Shown: piece after piece, positions 1 to 10,763 of the stretch
Numbering within the stretch: position 1 is the first letter of the stretch
Layout: each line of letters starts with the position of its first letter
DNA from: Hepatocystis sp. ex Piliocolobus tephrosceles
Taxonomy: Eukaryota; Apicomplexa; Aconoidasida; Haemosporida; Plasmodiidae
DNA: 12,264 nt
Assembly: GCA_902459845.2 (NCBI GenBank)
Contig: CABPSV020000606.1
Span: 1-12,264 of the forward strand
Reading direction: 5' to 3'
The notes under the pieces: model-generated
What the model was told of the DNA's origin: nothing
Databases searched by the model: none
What the model saw: the letters and a program-made list of their open reading frames with translations, nothing else
Translations under genes and position numbers: made by a program

Positions 1-3000
1 TGCTTAGTGTATTCTTTGATTATAATTCTTTTAAAATTATTCCAGAAGTACTTAATTTTGATTCAGTAGAAATAGAAAAAGAGGAATGTAAATATTTTCA
101 AATAATTAATGATGGTCCATTTGATTTTGAATATGAAATAAATTTATTAAAAAGTAAGGTAAAAAATAAAGAAAATAATACAAAATTAACAATGGAATTG
201 AAAAATGTTGAAGCACAGATAGTAGAAAAAAAAAGTTATAATGAAAAAAATGGTATAGAAGAAGAAACTCCATTTATTATTTTTCCTATTAAAGGTTTTA
301 TAAAATCGAAACAAGAACAAACTGTAAGTGTTACTTTTAATTCTTATGAAGAAAAATTGTATAAATATATTTATTTAGTTCGAGTAAATGATATTGCAAC
401 TGGTAGGAAAAGAAATATAAAAGAAACAATTATGTACCGAAATGATAACACATATGAAAAACATAATGAAATAATTAAAATAATTGCATCATCAGTAAAA
501 CCTAGTATATCATATGATATTAAAAACATATTTGAAGAAATTGTGTTGGTAAATAAATTGGAAAATTGTAGTACTATATTAGACCTATTTTTAAACAGTA
601 ATAGTTATTATAATGAAGATAACAAAACATTATATTATCGATACTGTTATGTAAATCAATATGTTAATGAAAGAATAAAAATTTCGAACACATCTGATGT
701 GAATACATACGTTAAAATAGAAGTGAAAGGAATTAGTTTGGTAAATTATGAAAAGGGTAGAGGAGTATCAAATGAAAATAGTATGAACACAAAAACGGAG
801 AAGAGTAAAAAAATAGTTAGAAATGTAGATAGAGAAGAACAAACTGATTATAAAAAAAGAAACGATAATATTGATAGGGAAGATTCATTTATTGAATGTA
901 ATGTTAGGGTTCAAAATTGTGATGAAGTTAAATCTGAATGGAATTGGAAAGATGATAGCACAAGAGAGGATACGATAGGGAATGTCACAGTATGTTGTGA
1001 TGATAGTGTTAATAAGAGTAGCAATAAGAGTGACAATAAGAGCGACAATAAGAGCGACAATAAGAGTAGCAATAAGAGCGAAAATAAGAGTAGCAATAAG
1101 AGTGACAATAAGAGCGACAATAAGAGCGACAATAAGAGCGACAATAAGAGTAGCAATAAGAGCGAAAATAAGAGTAGCAATAAGAGTGACAATAAGAGCG
1201 ACAATACAAGCAGTAATAAGAGCAACAATAAGAGCAGTAGTAAGAGCGACAATAATACTAATGATGGTTTCACCAGTGCTAAAACCATGCTAACTCGATA
1301 CGAACACAAATACGTAGATATTTGTTTTTTTTCTAGTCAAATAGGAAGTAGCATATTTTTAGTAAATGTATATCTTGTTAGACAAACTACTGAATTATGC
1401 TTTTCTTTTTATATAAACGTCAATTTTTTTTTACCTGCTATTAATATGATTTTACCGCAAAGTTTGATACAAACTCGTGAAAACCAGGTCTTCAATTTAG
1501 GAAGTATTCATTTAAATAGTGAAATTTCATTTAAAATAAAATTAAAAAACTGTTTTAAATACCCTGTTTCGGTTAAGGTTCTTTTTGAACAATTATTTAC
1601 GAAATTAGTTGGTACACAAAGTTCTACAAAAATAAATAATTTTACTAACAGGGAGAAGATAAATATAAAAGAGGAAGAAATAAAAGCTTTAGAGCATATT
1701 GATAATGATAGGAAATATAAGAAAATTCGTGTTAGTAATAATGTTAGTAATAATGTTAGTAATCATGTTAGTGATAGTGTTGGTGATCATGTTGGTGATA
1801 GGAATCACGATGTTGATACGTGTTTAAACCAAAGAAATGAATCTGGTGAGAATAGAGAAAACAAATTAATTGGAAATGTGGATAGTGATAATGTAGTCAA
1901 TAATAGCTGTATAAATAAAGACAATAACAAAATTGGAAGAATGGGAACTTCTGTTGAAAACAAAAAAAAATTATACGCTTTGAATAGCAAATTGTTTTTT
2001 TTTAATAATAACAAAGCTGATAAAATAATATTAAGTAAAAAAGATAAGATTACCTATTTTGAATATAAAAATAATAAGAACATTATGTACAGAAAAGAAA
2101 AGAAAAGAAAGGAAGTATTTCATGCAGGTATCTTTAACTACATTGGAAATAGTAGTTACATGTTAAATGAAAATGATGAAGCTTGGTTTAAAATAAAGAT
2201 TAACAAAAAAAAATTAGAAAATGAAATAGTAAAAAGAAAACAGTTGCTTTTGAAAGCGGTAGAAAATAGTGCGCATGTGGTTGATGTGGAACAAATTAAA
2301 AAACAAAGTGAAGTTTCTGAAGAATTAATCGGTAATATTTCTAGTACTACTGAAATTGTCAGTGAAAAAGGAACAAACAAATATGATAATAAGGGTGATA
2401 ATAAAACCGATTGCGAAAATGAATTGGACAGCAATAAGAAAAAAGGTGAGAAAAAGGGTGAGAAAAAAGGTGAGAAAAAGGGTGAGAAAAAAGGTGAGAA
2501 AAATGGTGAGAAAAATGGTGAGAAAAAAGGTGAGAAAAAGAGTGAAAAGACGGAGAGGAAGGAAAAGAAAAAGAAAAAGGAAGTAATAAAAACTGAAGAT
2601 ATAGAAAAAAATGGTGCTGATAATGTGGGTAAACAAAATGCAATAATAGGTTCGTACAAAAGTTATAAAACTCTTCCTTTAGAACAAGACAAACAAGAAC
2701 TGCTTGGTAGAATAGGCATTAACGTGGTAAATAATAGATACGAATTTGTCGATTTACAATTTGTAGGTAACATAATAGAATGTACAAATTACTGGAACTT
2801 CGAATCATTAAAACGTGAAATGAGAAAAATCATATGTAAAAGTGATAATGCATATATTTATAAGAATCATATAAATTTTGATTTATTACCATTAAATTAT
2901 AATAATAAATTTAAAGTTTGTTATACTAATGAAAATGATTATCCTTTATATTTTAATATCGAAATAGATAAAAAATTAAAAAGTTTTTTAAAAATAAGTT

Positions 3001-6000
3001 CTTTGAATGGGTTTATACCACCAAATAGTTCTTTTCTTTTTTTCCTACATATGGATATAAAAGAGACTTTTAATTTAGTAAAAAAACAAATAGTATGCAA
3101 ATTTTCTACAAAAGATTTGAATATAAAAAAAAATACCAAAACAAAAGAACATGATGAAGGACATATTTATGAAGATTCGTTATATGTAAGTATAATGTCA
3201 GAAGAAATCAAAATTTTGTATGATAAAAAAAAACTACTTTTTCAAAATATTCCTTTTCTGAATTATGCACAAAATGATTTATTGATAGAAAATCTATCTA
3301 ATGTAAAATTAGTACTAGAATTAAGTATAATACCGAAAAATGAAAAAGAAGATATAACATCTGTTTATTCATTTTGTCGTTTTAAAAAAAAAAATATTAT
3401 TTCATTAGTAAAGCAAAATGGAATAAATATGTTATTGAAGGGGGAGAGAGCGGTGAAAGAGGCGAAAATGTTTGACTCGGGTTTGACAGATAATACAAGT
3501 ACTAGCGGTGGTTTATTTAATGATAGTGCTTTAAGAAATGATTGTGACAATAACATTTGTGACACTCACGAAGTTACAAACAAAAATAGTAATGTAGGTT
3601 ATACGCTGTCCAATGAAACTAACAGTAGTAAGTATGATTTAGATAAACAGAATGGAGGTAACAGAAATAGTCCCACTGTTACAGGTCCTATAGAAAGAGT
3701 AGAAAAAAATTTTGATCGAACTAACTACAATCTGGATAACATTGATTTTATCCAAGAAAATTATAAACAAAGTGGAACTAATAATAACAAAACAAGTGCA
3801 TGTAGTATGATAAAAAGTAAAAAGAATCAAACTGTTATTAAAAAGTATGTAACTATGAATGGAAAAAGTAAAAAAGTGATACATATATATTGTTTACATT
3901 ATTTATTGCAAAAGTCTAATGAAGCGATGTTAGTAATAAAAATACAATTTTATAATAATATAAATATACCATTGAAAATGGAATTTGAAAATTATGATCA
4001 GAATAATAATGTATCTTTATTAACTGATTTTGAATATAAAAAGGGACTTGTACAGAATCATAATATAATTAATATATTAAGTAGAGGAATATTAAATAAG
4101 ATAAGACATGAACTATTTTTATTAAACATGTCTAATAAAGAATTACAGTATTTTTTTAAAAGAACTAATGAATTAGATTGTGCAAATGGTGATAATGATA
4201 CATGCATGGTAGATGAAAATGGGAGCTTAGTTAGCAACATACGTAGTAACATAAGTAGTAACATAAGTAGTAGCATAAATAGTAGCATAAATAGTAGCAC
4301 TATAGAATGTGTGAATGATAACGGAAATATAAAAGAAAACAGTATTTTACCAATTAAATTTTTATCTAATAGTTATAATTCGTTACATTATAAAACTAAG
4401 TATATGTTATACGTAGATAATAAACAAAATAGACAAATCGAATTTGACTTAAAACCAATTCAACCGTTAGTATTTTTTAACACTTCTTGTATATATATAG
4501 ATAATTTATTATTAGAAAAAAGTTATTGTTTTGTTTTTTATATAATAAACTTTGATTTTGTTGACATGAATTTTGAATTTGATAAAAACTCGTATAGCTC
4601 CTTCAATAGTCAAAAAGATACAATTAAAATAGTGCCATCGAAGGGAACTGTAAAGTCTTGTTACAAATGGGAAAAACGTAATCAGTATGGAACGCTTGAC
4701 ACTAATGCTAAGAATTTACAAAGTGAGTCATTCTCAACAAAAGATGATGAAAAAAACAGAAAAACCGAACTAACAGGTTTCCGTTCTGCAGACTCGGACT
4801 ACATAATTGGTGTTTTAAGTAGTGGATTTAGTAGTAGCCATACTGTTAATAGTGATAAAACTGTTAATAGTAGTAAAACTGCTGTTAGTAGTAAAACTAC
4901 TGTTAGTAGTAAAACTATTGTTAGTAGTAAAACTATTGTTAGTAGTAAAACTATTGTTAGTAGTAAAACTGTTGTTAGTAGTAAAACTGCTGTTAGTAGT
5001 AAACATATAAACAAGTTTAAGATTAATTATTTATCGGATAGTAGTTCAAAAAGTAGTAAGCGATATAGTGATTATAGTACTGTTGGTAGTGGTAGCTGTT
5101 TCAATTCATTCCAGAATAAGTCGCCAAACATATCTGTTGTCTCATCTAACTCCTATTATTCTTCATCTTCTTCTTTTTCGGATGCAAAATGGAAAAAGAA
5201 TGAAAAAGAGAATGAGTCAGGGTTTGACGATACATCGGAAGTTTTATTACCAGCTCGTAATAATACCCTAATAGATAAATGGGAATACATAAATACGTCG
5301 TGCGAATCTGATAGCACATCATCCTTGTGGTCGTTAGAAAATACCAACGAACGTGATGAATATGACATGAATTGTACATATAAATTTTATCTTATTAATT
5401 ATTATTTACAACATTTAGGAATAGCGAATGATGAAAAGCTTAAAAAAGAAATGAAAAAAATGCTTGGAAAAGGGCTAGGTAAAAAAATCAAAATATTATT
5501 TAAGCCTCACTTAGAACAATTTTATAATTTTAATTTGTTGTGCAATATTGATAAAAAAGAAGAGCCATTAAAATTAAATTTAAAAACTAAAGTTGGAAAG
5601 CTTAATATACAATGTTACATTAAAAACTCTGATAATGAAAAAACTTTTTTGGAATTAAAAAATGTAAAACATAGTAAACATAGCAAACATAGCAAACATA
5701 GCAAAAATAAGACACAAAAGAAAAAGAACGGAAAAGATGATTTGATACATGTACATTGTACACTAGATTTTAAAGAAACGTTAGTAGGGAATAAAAAAAT
5801 ATCACATATTGTAATAGACAATTTCTGTGATTTTGATTTATTTTATAAATATTATTTACATAAAAAAGATAAAGATATAACCATTCAATGTAATAATGAT
5901 TATATTATTAAAAATTCCACTTTTTCTATTGCTGTTCAATATATACCATCAAAAAATAGAACTTATGTAAATTACTTATTACTTAATATAAGAGATTATT

Positions 6001-9000
6001 ATTTAATACATTTTAAAATTACTGCAATTGCTATTAATTTTATGCTTAAATTTTCATTTTACAACTATAATTTTGGTAATGTTATATTATTTCCTATAAT
6101 AGATAAAAAAACTATTAAGGTAAAAAATATGTGTGCTTATTCAAAGCAATATGTGAATGAAGACTTTTTTTCCACAGATGATGATAGTTCTTTATCTTCT
6201 TTGATATATAAGTATAAAATGAACGAAAAAAGAAAAAAAAGTGAAATAACTGAAGAGAGAAAGAAAATGGAGATAGAAGAGGAGAAAACACATAGAGAAA
6301 GAGAAATAAACAAAAAGGAAGATTTGAATTCTACGTTAAAGGAAAGTAAGACAAAAGGTAAAGGTGGTGCACTTAAAGTGGGTAAAAAAGGAGAAACACA
6401 TACGGAGGAACATGCGGGAAAGAAATACTCAGGAAAGCACTCGAAAGAACAAACAATGGCACATACAAGCGAAAAAACCGATGGAGGAAGGCACAAAAGC
6501 AAAGGAAAGGGCAATTTCTCCGATGAAATAACGGAAGCGACTGTAAAGAAAAATGAGACCGATGATGATGAAGGAAAAAAGGAAAAAAAACAAAAAAAAA
6601 AAAAAAAGGAGAAAAGGGATGGTGGCGATAAAAAAGAGAAAAGGGATGGTGAAAATAAAAAGGAGAAAACGGATGGTAGCGATAAAAGGGATGGTGAAAA
6701 TAAAAAGGAGAAAACGGATGGTAGCGATAAAAGGGATGGTGAAGATAAAAAGGAGAAAACGGATGGTAGCGATAAAAGGGATGGTGAAGATAAAAAGGAG
6801 AAAAGGGATGGTGACGATAAAAAGGAGGAGAAGATGAAAAAAGAAAAAAAGTTAAAAAAGGAGAAAACAGAGGACACAAGTGATAGCAGTAGCAAAATAA
6901 ATAAACACAACAAAAACAACGAAATAGATAAGGACAAAAAAGAAGCGAAAAAAAGTAACATACATGATAAAGAGATAAAAAGTACAAAAAAACATAATAA
7001 AATGTTACATTCTGATAATGTTTTAAAGAAAAGTGTAAACAAAGAAAATGATAAAAATGAGAATAGTGATTCAGATATATTGTCTGTTGAAGAAGATATG
7101 AACAGCGCTCAAACTAAACTTGTGATTGCTAATAATAATTATGAAGATTGTTTTGTCGATTATACCATTAGTGACTGTTGTTTTGAAATTTCAAATGTAA
7201 GGAGTGAAAGAATATATATACAAAAACGAAGTGAAGTTTGTGTTTTTATTAAATTCAAACCAAGAGAAGAAAAAAAATATAAATGTAAAATTTTATTTAA
7301 AATAAATAATGACGTGACAAAAGTGATACCAATCAATTTGAAAGGCTCTGCTAACAAATTTAAACTACCTTTTTCATGTGCTAATAACTCTAACGAAATA
7401 GTATTTAAAGATGTGCATGTAGATAAAGAAAGAATAAATAAATTTACTGTTATGAACAAAAACATGGAAGAAATAACTTTTAATATATTAAATTATAAGC
7501 ATTTAACTAAAAATTATCTAACATTTGTTAACTTTGATAATACTAGTTTGCATCATTTAAAAAAAAACGAAAAAAAAACATATGAAATAAAATTTGTACC
7601 TCCTAAATATATAAATGTACATATACCATTATATTTGAATGTATATTACAAAAACATGAACATACCTTATTATTTAACAAATGTTATTGTGAATAGTGTT
7701 TGTTATAAAGTAGTATTAAACACGTTGTTATTGTCATTCTATAAGGTAGAAAAGAAGACAGATATAGTGGTATGTGAAGCTATAAAAAACGAAAGTAGTA
7801 AATCTATAACAACAGGTAGTGAAATTATAAAAGAATCTGATAAAACTGCCAAAGAATTTGAAGAGATAAAAAAGAAAATTCCTAAATTATCTAATCATAA
7901 AGATTTTATAAGAAGCCAAAAAATTCAATTACATAATACAGGTGATATGAATGCTCAGTTTTGTATTAATTATCCATTAAGATATGAAGATTTTTTATTT
8001 GTATATCCTAAAAAAGGAATTATTTTTTCATTTAATTTGATTAATATTTATATTTTTATTGATACCAAATTTATTACTAAAGATGTTTATATTAAAGATG
8101 TATGTGTTGAATTATTTCCAAAATTTGCTAAAATTAACAGTAAGCTGTTTTTTCAAATATATGTGAATTCGGGAAATGCTACTAATTTGGGAAAGAGTAA
8201 AACACTTATACATAATGAAAAAAAAAAAATAAACACATTAAAAGATGTAGAGAAAGAGGCGGAAGAACAACCTTTTTTTAGTGACAACGATTCATATTAT
8301 GGTGATAATAATAAGTTAACAAGCAAACTCCTTACTGATAAAACAAAACAAAATGACAACATCGGACAGGACCAAACTAGAGAAAGATTAGATAGTAACG
8401 AAAAGAATATTAATATTTTTCCTCTTAAAAATCAAACTATTATATCTTTTGAAACAAATATACGAAAACAAATAAGTAAAAACATCGAAATAGTAAACGA
8501 AACTGAATCTAATTATAAAATAAAATATAAATTTGTTACAAATGATAATAATTTTTTTTCTGTTATGAAAGATGAAAATGTAATTGAACCAAACGAGTTT
8601 GGTATATTTCAGATTATTTATAATCCATTATTTATTCAAAAAAATAAAAAACAAAATAATTACCATAATGCTTTATGTATGAAATATTTAAAATATTGTT
8701 CCAAAATTCATCATATATCTAAGTTACTTGTCTATTATCCAAATGATGTAGTCAAAAATTATGTTTTGTTAGGTTATGCAAATAACGAAACATATGAAAA
8801 AAAATGTAGTTTTTATTTTAAAACGAAAATTTTGGAAAGTTCTTCAATTAGTATTAAAAATTGGCTGAATGAAAGTCAGGAATTATGTGTTTCTTATTAT
8901 GAATGCGACCAAAACTTGGAAAGGGTTGACTATAGCCATTTCTTTTTTTACGTAAGCGGATGCGTTAGTGTATATGAATATTTACACATTTACATGCATA

Positions 9001-9104
9001 TGTTTGTGTATATGTTTATGTGTGTGAGAGTTAATTCACTTGTTTGGACCTTTTTTCACGTGTTTGCACCTTTTTAAGCTACATTATTATTTTTTTTATG
9101 TTTT

Positions 9105-9143
<39 letters not shown>

Positions 9144-10689
9144 CCCCCCGTTCAGATACAAACCAATGTTAAGATAATTAACAAGGAAGAGAAGAATGTA
9201 CCTTTCAAAGCATTTGCATTAAAAGAAGGAACCTACTATATTATGCTACTTTTTTCTAATGAAAAACATGAAGATATGTATAAAACATTATTACAATTTG
9301 ATATGAAAGAAATTGATTATTTATTTATTAAAAATGTGAAAGGAAATAAAAAAGAAATTATAAAAGAAAGTGTTTGCATTTATAATCCATTAAATGAAAA
9401 TATAAAAATAGATACTGTTTGTGATTATAAATATATATTTTTTGATAAATCTATAATATTAGAAAAAAAAAAAAATAATATTATTAACATTTATTTTTGT
9501 ATAATTAAAAATGAAGTTGATAAGGATATTATTATTTCATTTGTAAATAAAAAATTAGGAAAATCTAATTTTAAATTTATTTTAAATGTTAATTTTGTTG
9601 ATTTGGAAGAAAAGTTTTATTTTAATACGGATTTGGGATCATCTCAAATTAATGAAATATCATTTACAAATATATGTAATCAAAAAATTAATTATGATGT
9701 AGTTATTGAAAATTATGATGAAAAAGATAAAAATTCTACAGCCATATTTGAATACGTTGATAAAACAATATATGCTAAATCGATAGATACTGATTTTTTT
9801 TTAAAAAACCAAAAAATAAACAATCTATCAGACAAAATTAGCTTAACCATTAAATACAACCCAGCCAATATTAAAACAGACAAGGCTATTTTGAAGCTTG
9901 TATCGAAAGAAGGCATCATACATAAGGTATAAAAACTCACGAAAAAGAAAAAAAAAAAAAAAGTGACACATTTTTTTTTTTTTTTTTTTTTTTTCATATG
10001 CTTTATTTAAATATAAACACGTGTTGATATTGCATGTACGCGCTTTTACTTTTTAGGGATTACTAATAGGAAAAAGTGTAGCGCCGAAACCTAAGGGACC
10101 CATATTTTGTTCTTCTCAAAAAACTACTTTTATTTCTTTTACAAATCCGTTTTTTAAGTTGAAGCAGTTTTTTATAGAAGTAATAAAACCGCTTAAAAAA
10201 TATATATCGAATCGCATATATTAAAAAATGAATAATAAGACATCGAATTAGCAAAAAAAAACAAAAAACAAAAAAAAAATAAATAAATAAATAAATAAAA
10301 AAAAATAAAAAAATAAAAAAACTAATGTATACTCTTATTTACATGTTTATTTTTTTCTTTCACTCAGACGGATGAACACTTTTCTGTTCCTTTTGAGAAA
10401 GTAAAAATCGAAGCAAGACAGACAGTTCAAATACATATTAAGTGCAAAACTACAAGTGTCGTATCAGGTGAGTTTACATGCACGAATCTTCTAACTTAAT
10501 AAATTAATGTTGCATAAGTAGGTTATGTTATATACTCATGTGAAATAATAAGTATATATATATTTATATATGTATGTGTGATCGTTTTTTTTTTTTTTTT
10601 ATTTTTACTTTTATATAATTTTTTTAGGAAAACTTTTAATAAAGTCGGAGGAAAATATCGTATGGATGTACTATTTAACAGGGCAATAA
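1..10689 (+). CDS. Giant ASH/MSP-domain protein, CFAP47-like axonemal protein (5' partial, 5 exons visible)
   Basis: Likely a flagellar central-apparatus protein of the male gamete axoneme. Proposed exons are <1-8951, 9156-9926, 10057-10179, 10368-10467 and 10628-10689 (stop TAA 10687-10689), about 3,334 codons. The frame is open from position 3, so the ATG at 192 is internal: codons before it already form an ASH strand pair (VLNFDSVEIEKEECKYFQI). About a dozen ASH-like modules are visible, with cores near nt 42-400, 492-740, 1431-1600, 2874-3210, 4449-4670, 5730-6060, 6030-7360 (split), 7362-7710, 7900-8160, 8420-8790, 9297-9620 and 9620 to the end. Typical signatures are NxG/N-turn strands, FxPP and 'G.ipP..s' turns. 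The last module reads SVAPKPKGPI...ISFTNPFFKLKQFF...HFSVPF...IEARQTV...GKLLIKSEE...WMYYLTG, a pattern I associate with the CFAP47 C-terminus; HYDIN or CFAP65 relatives are the alternatives. I see no calponin-homology domain. Low-complexity inserts interrupt several modules. Gene and ASH nature are firm; orthology is moderate. Confidence 0.85.
1005..1256 (+). repeat. 12-bp coding minisatellite, (S-x-N-K) x 21
   Basis: Twenty-one consecutive 12-bp units of the agcgacaataag type encode SDNK, SSNK or SENK tetrapeptides, with decay at the 3' end (SDNT, SNNK, SSSK, SDNN). A higher-order 84-bp period is visible: the SSNKSENKSSNK block starting near 1063 recurs near 1147. The array lies in a hydrophilic insert of about nt 750-1290 in the second ASH module, probably a disordered loop. 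Confidence 0.95.
1731..1802 (+). repeat. 12-bp degenerate coding repeat, (V-S/G-N/D-x) x 6
   Basis: Six 12-bp units of the gttagtaataat type encode VSNN, VSNN, VSNH, VSDS, VGDH and VGDR. It sits in a hydrophilic insert between ASH-like segments. The drift from N to D and S to G across the array suggests an older repeat. Confidence 0.85.
2439..2546 (+). repeat. 12-bp coding repeat, (K-K/N-G-E) x 9
   Basis: Nine 12-bp units encode KKGE (two copies KNGE, last copy KKSE), followed by a Lys/Glu-rich tail to about 2585. The plus strand is nearly all purine here. The array encodes a highly charged, probably disordered or single-helix linker inside the ASH protein. Confidence 0.93.
4233..4304 (+). 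repeat. 12-bp coding repeat, (S-N/S-I-S/N/R) x 6
   Basis: Six 12-bp units of the agtaacataagt or agtagcataaat type encode SNIR, SNIS, SNIS, SSIN, SSIN and SSTI. This is a short Ser/Asn/Ile-rich insert just before the beta-rich segment starting near 4350. Confidence 0.85.
4842..5003 (+). repeat. 18-bp coding repeat, (T-x-V-S-S-K) x 9
   Basis: Nine 18-bp units encode hexapeptides TVNSDK, TVNSSK, TAVSSK, TTVSSK, three TIVSSK, TVVSSK and TAVSSK. The centre is the most homogeneous part, as expected for recent expansion. It lies in a Ser/Lys-rich insert (about 4670-5360) in the middle of a beta-rich module. Confidence 0.95.
5670..5705 (+). repeat. 9-bp coding repeat, (HSK) x 4
   Basis: Four 9-bp units (catagtaaa or catagcaaa) encode HSK tripeptides in a short basic loop before the next ASH-like module (about 5730). 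Confidence 0.85.
6603..6830 (+). repeat. Lys/Asp-rich coding minisatellite with three 45-bp units
   Basis: Units at 6657-6701, 6702-6746 and 6747-6791 each encode the 15-residue KKEKTDGSDKRDGE(N/D). They are flanked by shorter KKEKRDG(G/E/D)(D/N) variants. The array sits in a roughly 950-nt lysine-rich insert (about 6150-7100), the largest in the protein. The neighbouring sequence is also highly charged, with poly-K and KE runs. Confidence 0.93.
8952..9155 (+). other. Intron 1 of the CFAP47-like gene (204 nt, phase 0)
   Basis: The donor is GTAAGC after a TAC codon and the acceptor is CCCCCCGTTCAG before ATACAAACC. Both flanks are phase 0, and the downstream frame resumes ASH-like sequence (VKIINKEEKNVPF). 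The unspliced frame here reads low-complexity Tyr/Val/Met/His-rich peptide and stops at 9075-9077, which is why the long open frame appears to end there. The intron holds a 37-nt T run (9107-9143) followed directly by six C. Confidence 0.75.
9107..9143 (+). repeat. Poly(T) tract of 37 followed by C6
   Basis: A 37-nt uninterrupted T run directly followed by CCCCCCG forms the polypyrimidine tract of intron 1, six bases upstream of the CAG acceptor. Exact length is likely to be polymorphic or error-prone in sequencing. Confidence 0.9.
9927..10056 (+). other. Intron 2 of the CFAP47-like gene (130 nt, phase 0)
   Basis: The donor is AAG|GTATAA and the acceptor is CTTTTACTTTTTAG|GGA. An in-frame stop sits in the first codons of the intron (9930-9932). 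Joining gives KEGIIHK|GLLIGKS, after which the frame runs into the conserved PKPKGPI turn of the terminal ASH module. A 24-nt T run lies at 9971-9994. Confidence 0.8.
10180..10367 (+). other. Intron 3 of the CFAP47-like gene (188 nt, phase 0)
   Basis: The donor is GTAATA after GAA and the acceptor is TTTTTCTTTCACTCAG|ACG. Joining gives KLKQFFIE|TDEHFSVPF, which restores the FxxxDxxHFxV pattern expected in an ASH module. Without splicing the frame would run on to a stop at 10222-10224. The donor is weaker than the others, so the exact boundary is the least certain of the four. The intron contains an A-rich stretch with AAAT repeats at about 10253-10320. Confidence 0.7.
10253..10320 (+). repeat. 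A-rich simple repeat, (AAAT)n and (AAAAC)n type
   Basis: The stretch is almost all A with regularly spaced T or C, including several AAAT units in a row. It lies within intron 3 upstream of its polypyrimidine tract and does not encode a plausible peptide. Confidence 0.85.
10468..10627 (+). other. Intron 4 of the CFAP47-like gene (160 nt, phase 1)
   Basis: The donor is TCAG|GTGAGT and the acceptor is a T-rich tract ending TTTTTTTAG|GAAAAC. The split codon G|GA encodes the Gly of GKLLIKSEE, and the final exon ends in WMYYLTGQ followed by TAA. Both sites match consensus well, and the joined product completes the last beta-strands of the ASH module. Confidence 0.85.
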
Positions 10690-10763
10690 ATTGATTTGTA
10701 TCCAAGTTGAATATAATAAAAAAAAAATAAAATAAAATAAAATAACAAAGATTATTATTATTT
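10690..10763. other. Short convergent intergenic gap (74 bp)
   Basis: This is the whole space between the plus-strand TAA (10687-10689) and the minus-strand stop (10764-10766). It contains AATAAA at 10715-10720 followed by a run of AAAAT repeats. No gene fits here. Both 3' UTRs must extend into the opposite gene if they have usual lengths. Confidence 0.75.

Noticed and set aside
1005..1256. CRISPR-like array of regular short repeats
   Set aside because: Units are contiguous 12-bp coding repeats without unique spacers, in a eukaryotic gene.
911..1309. Minus-strand frame of 132 codons rich in Leu/Ser
   Set aside because: It is the complement of the 12-bp SxNK minisatellite. An array with a unit divisible by three stays open in several frames, and the product is pure low-complexity sequence.
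2156..2659. Minus-strand frame of 167 codons with FFSPFFSP repeats
   Set aside because: It is the shadow of the KKGE array, with no independent domain or start context.
6137..7042. Minus-strand frame of 301 codons, Phe/Ser/Leu-rich, resembling a membrane protein
   Set aside because: It is the antisense of the Lys/Glu/Asp-rich insert; AAA codons read as Phe on the other strand. The sense frame is continuous with ASH-like sequence on both sides.
9243..9932. Separate 229-codon gene starting at ATG 9243
   Set aside because: Coding sequence in the same frame extends back to a CAG acceptor at 9155, and the content is a direct continuation of the ASH protein. It is an internal exon.
10063..10254. 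Minus-strand frame of 63 codons, basic and aromatic
   Set aside because: The plus strand here encodes the conserved PKPKGPI...NPFF segment of the terminal ASH module, so the minus frame is a shadow.
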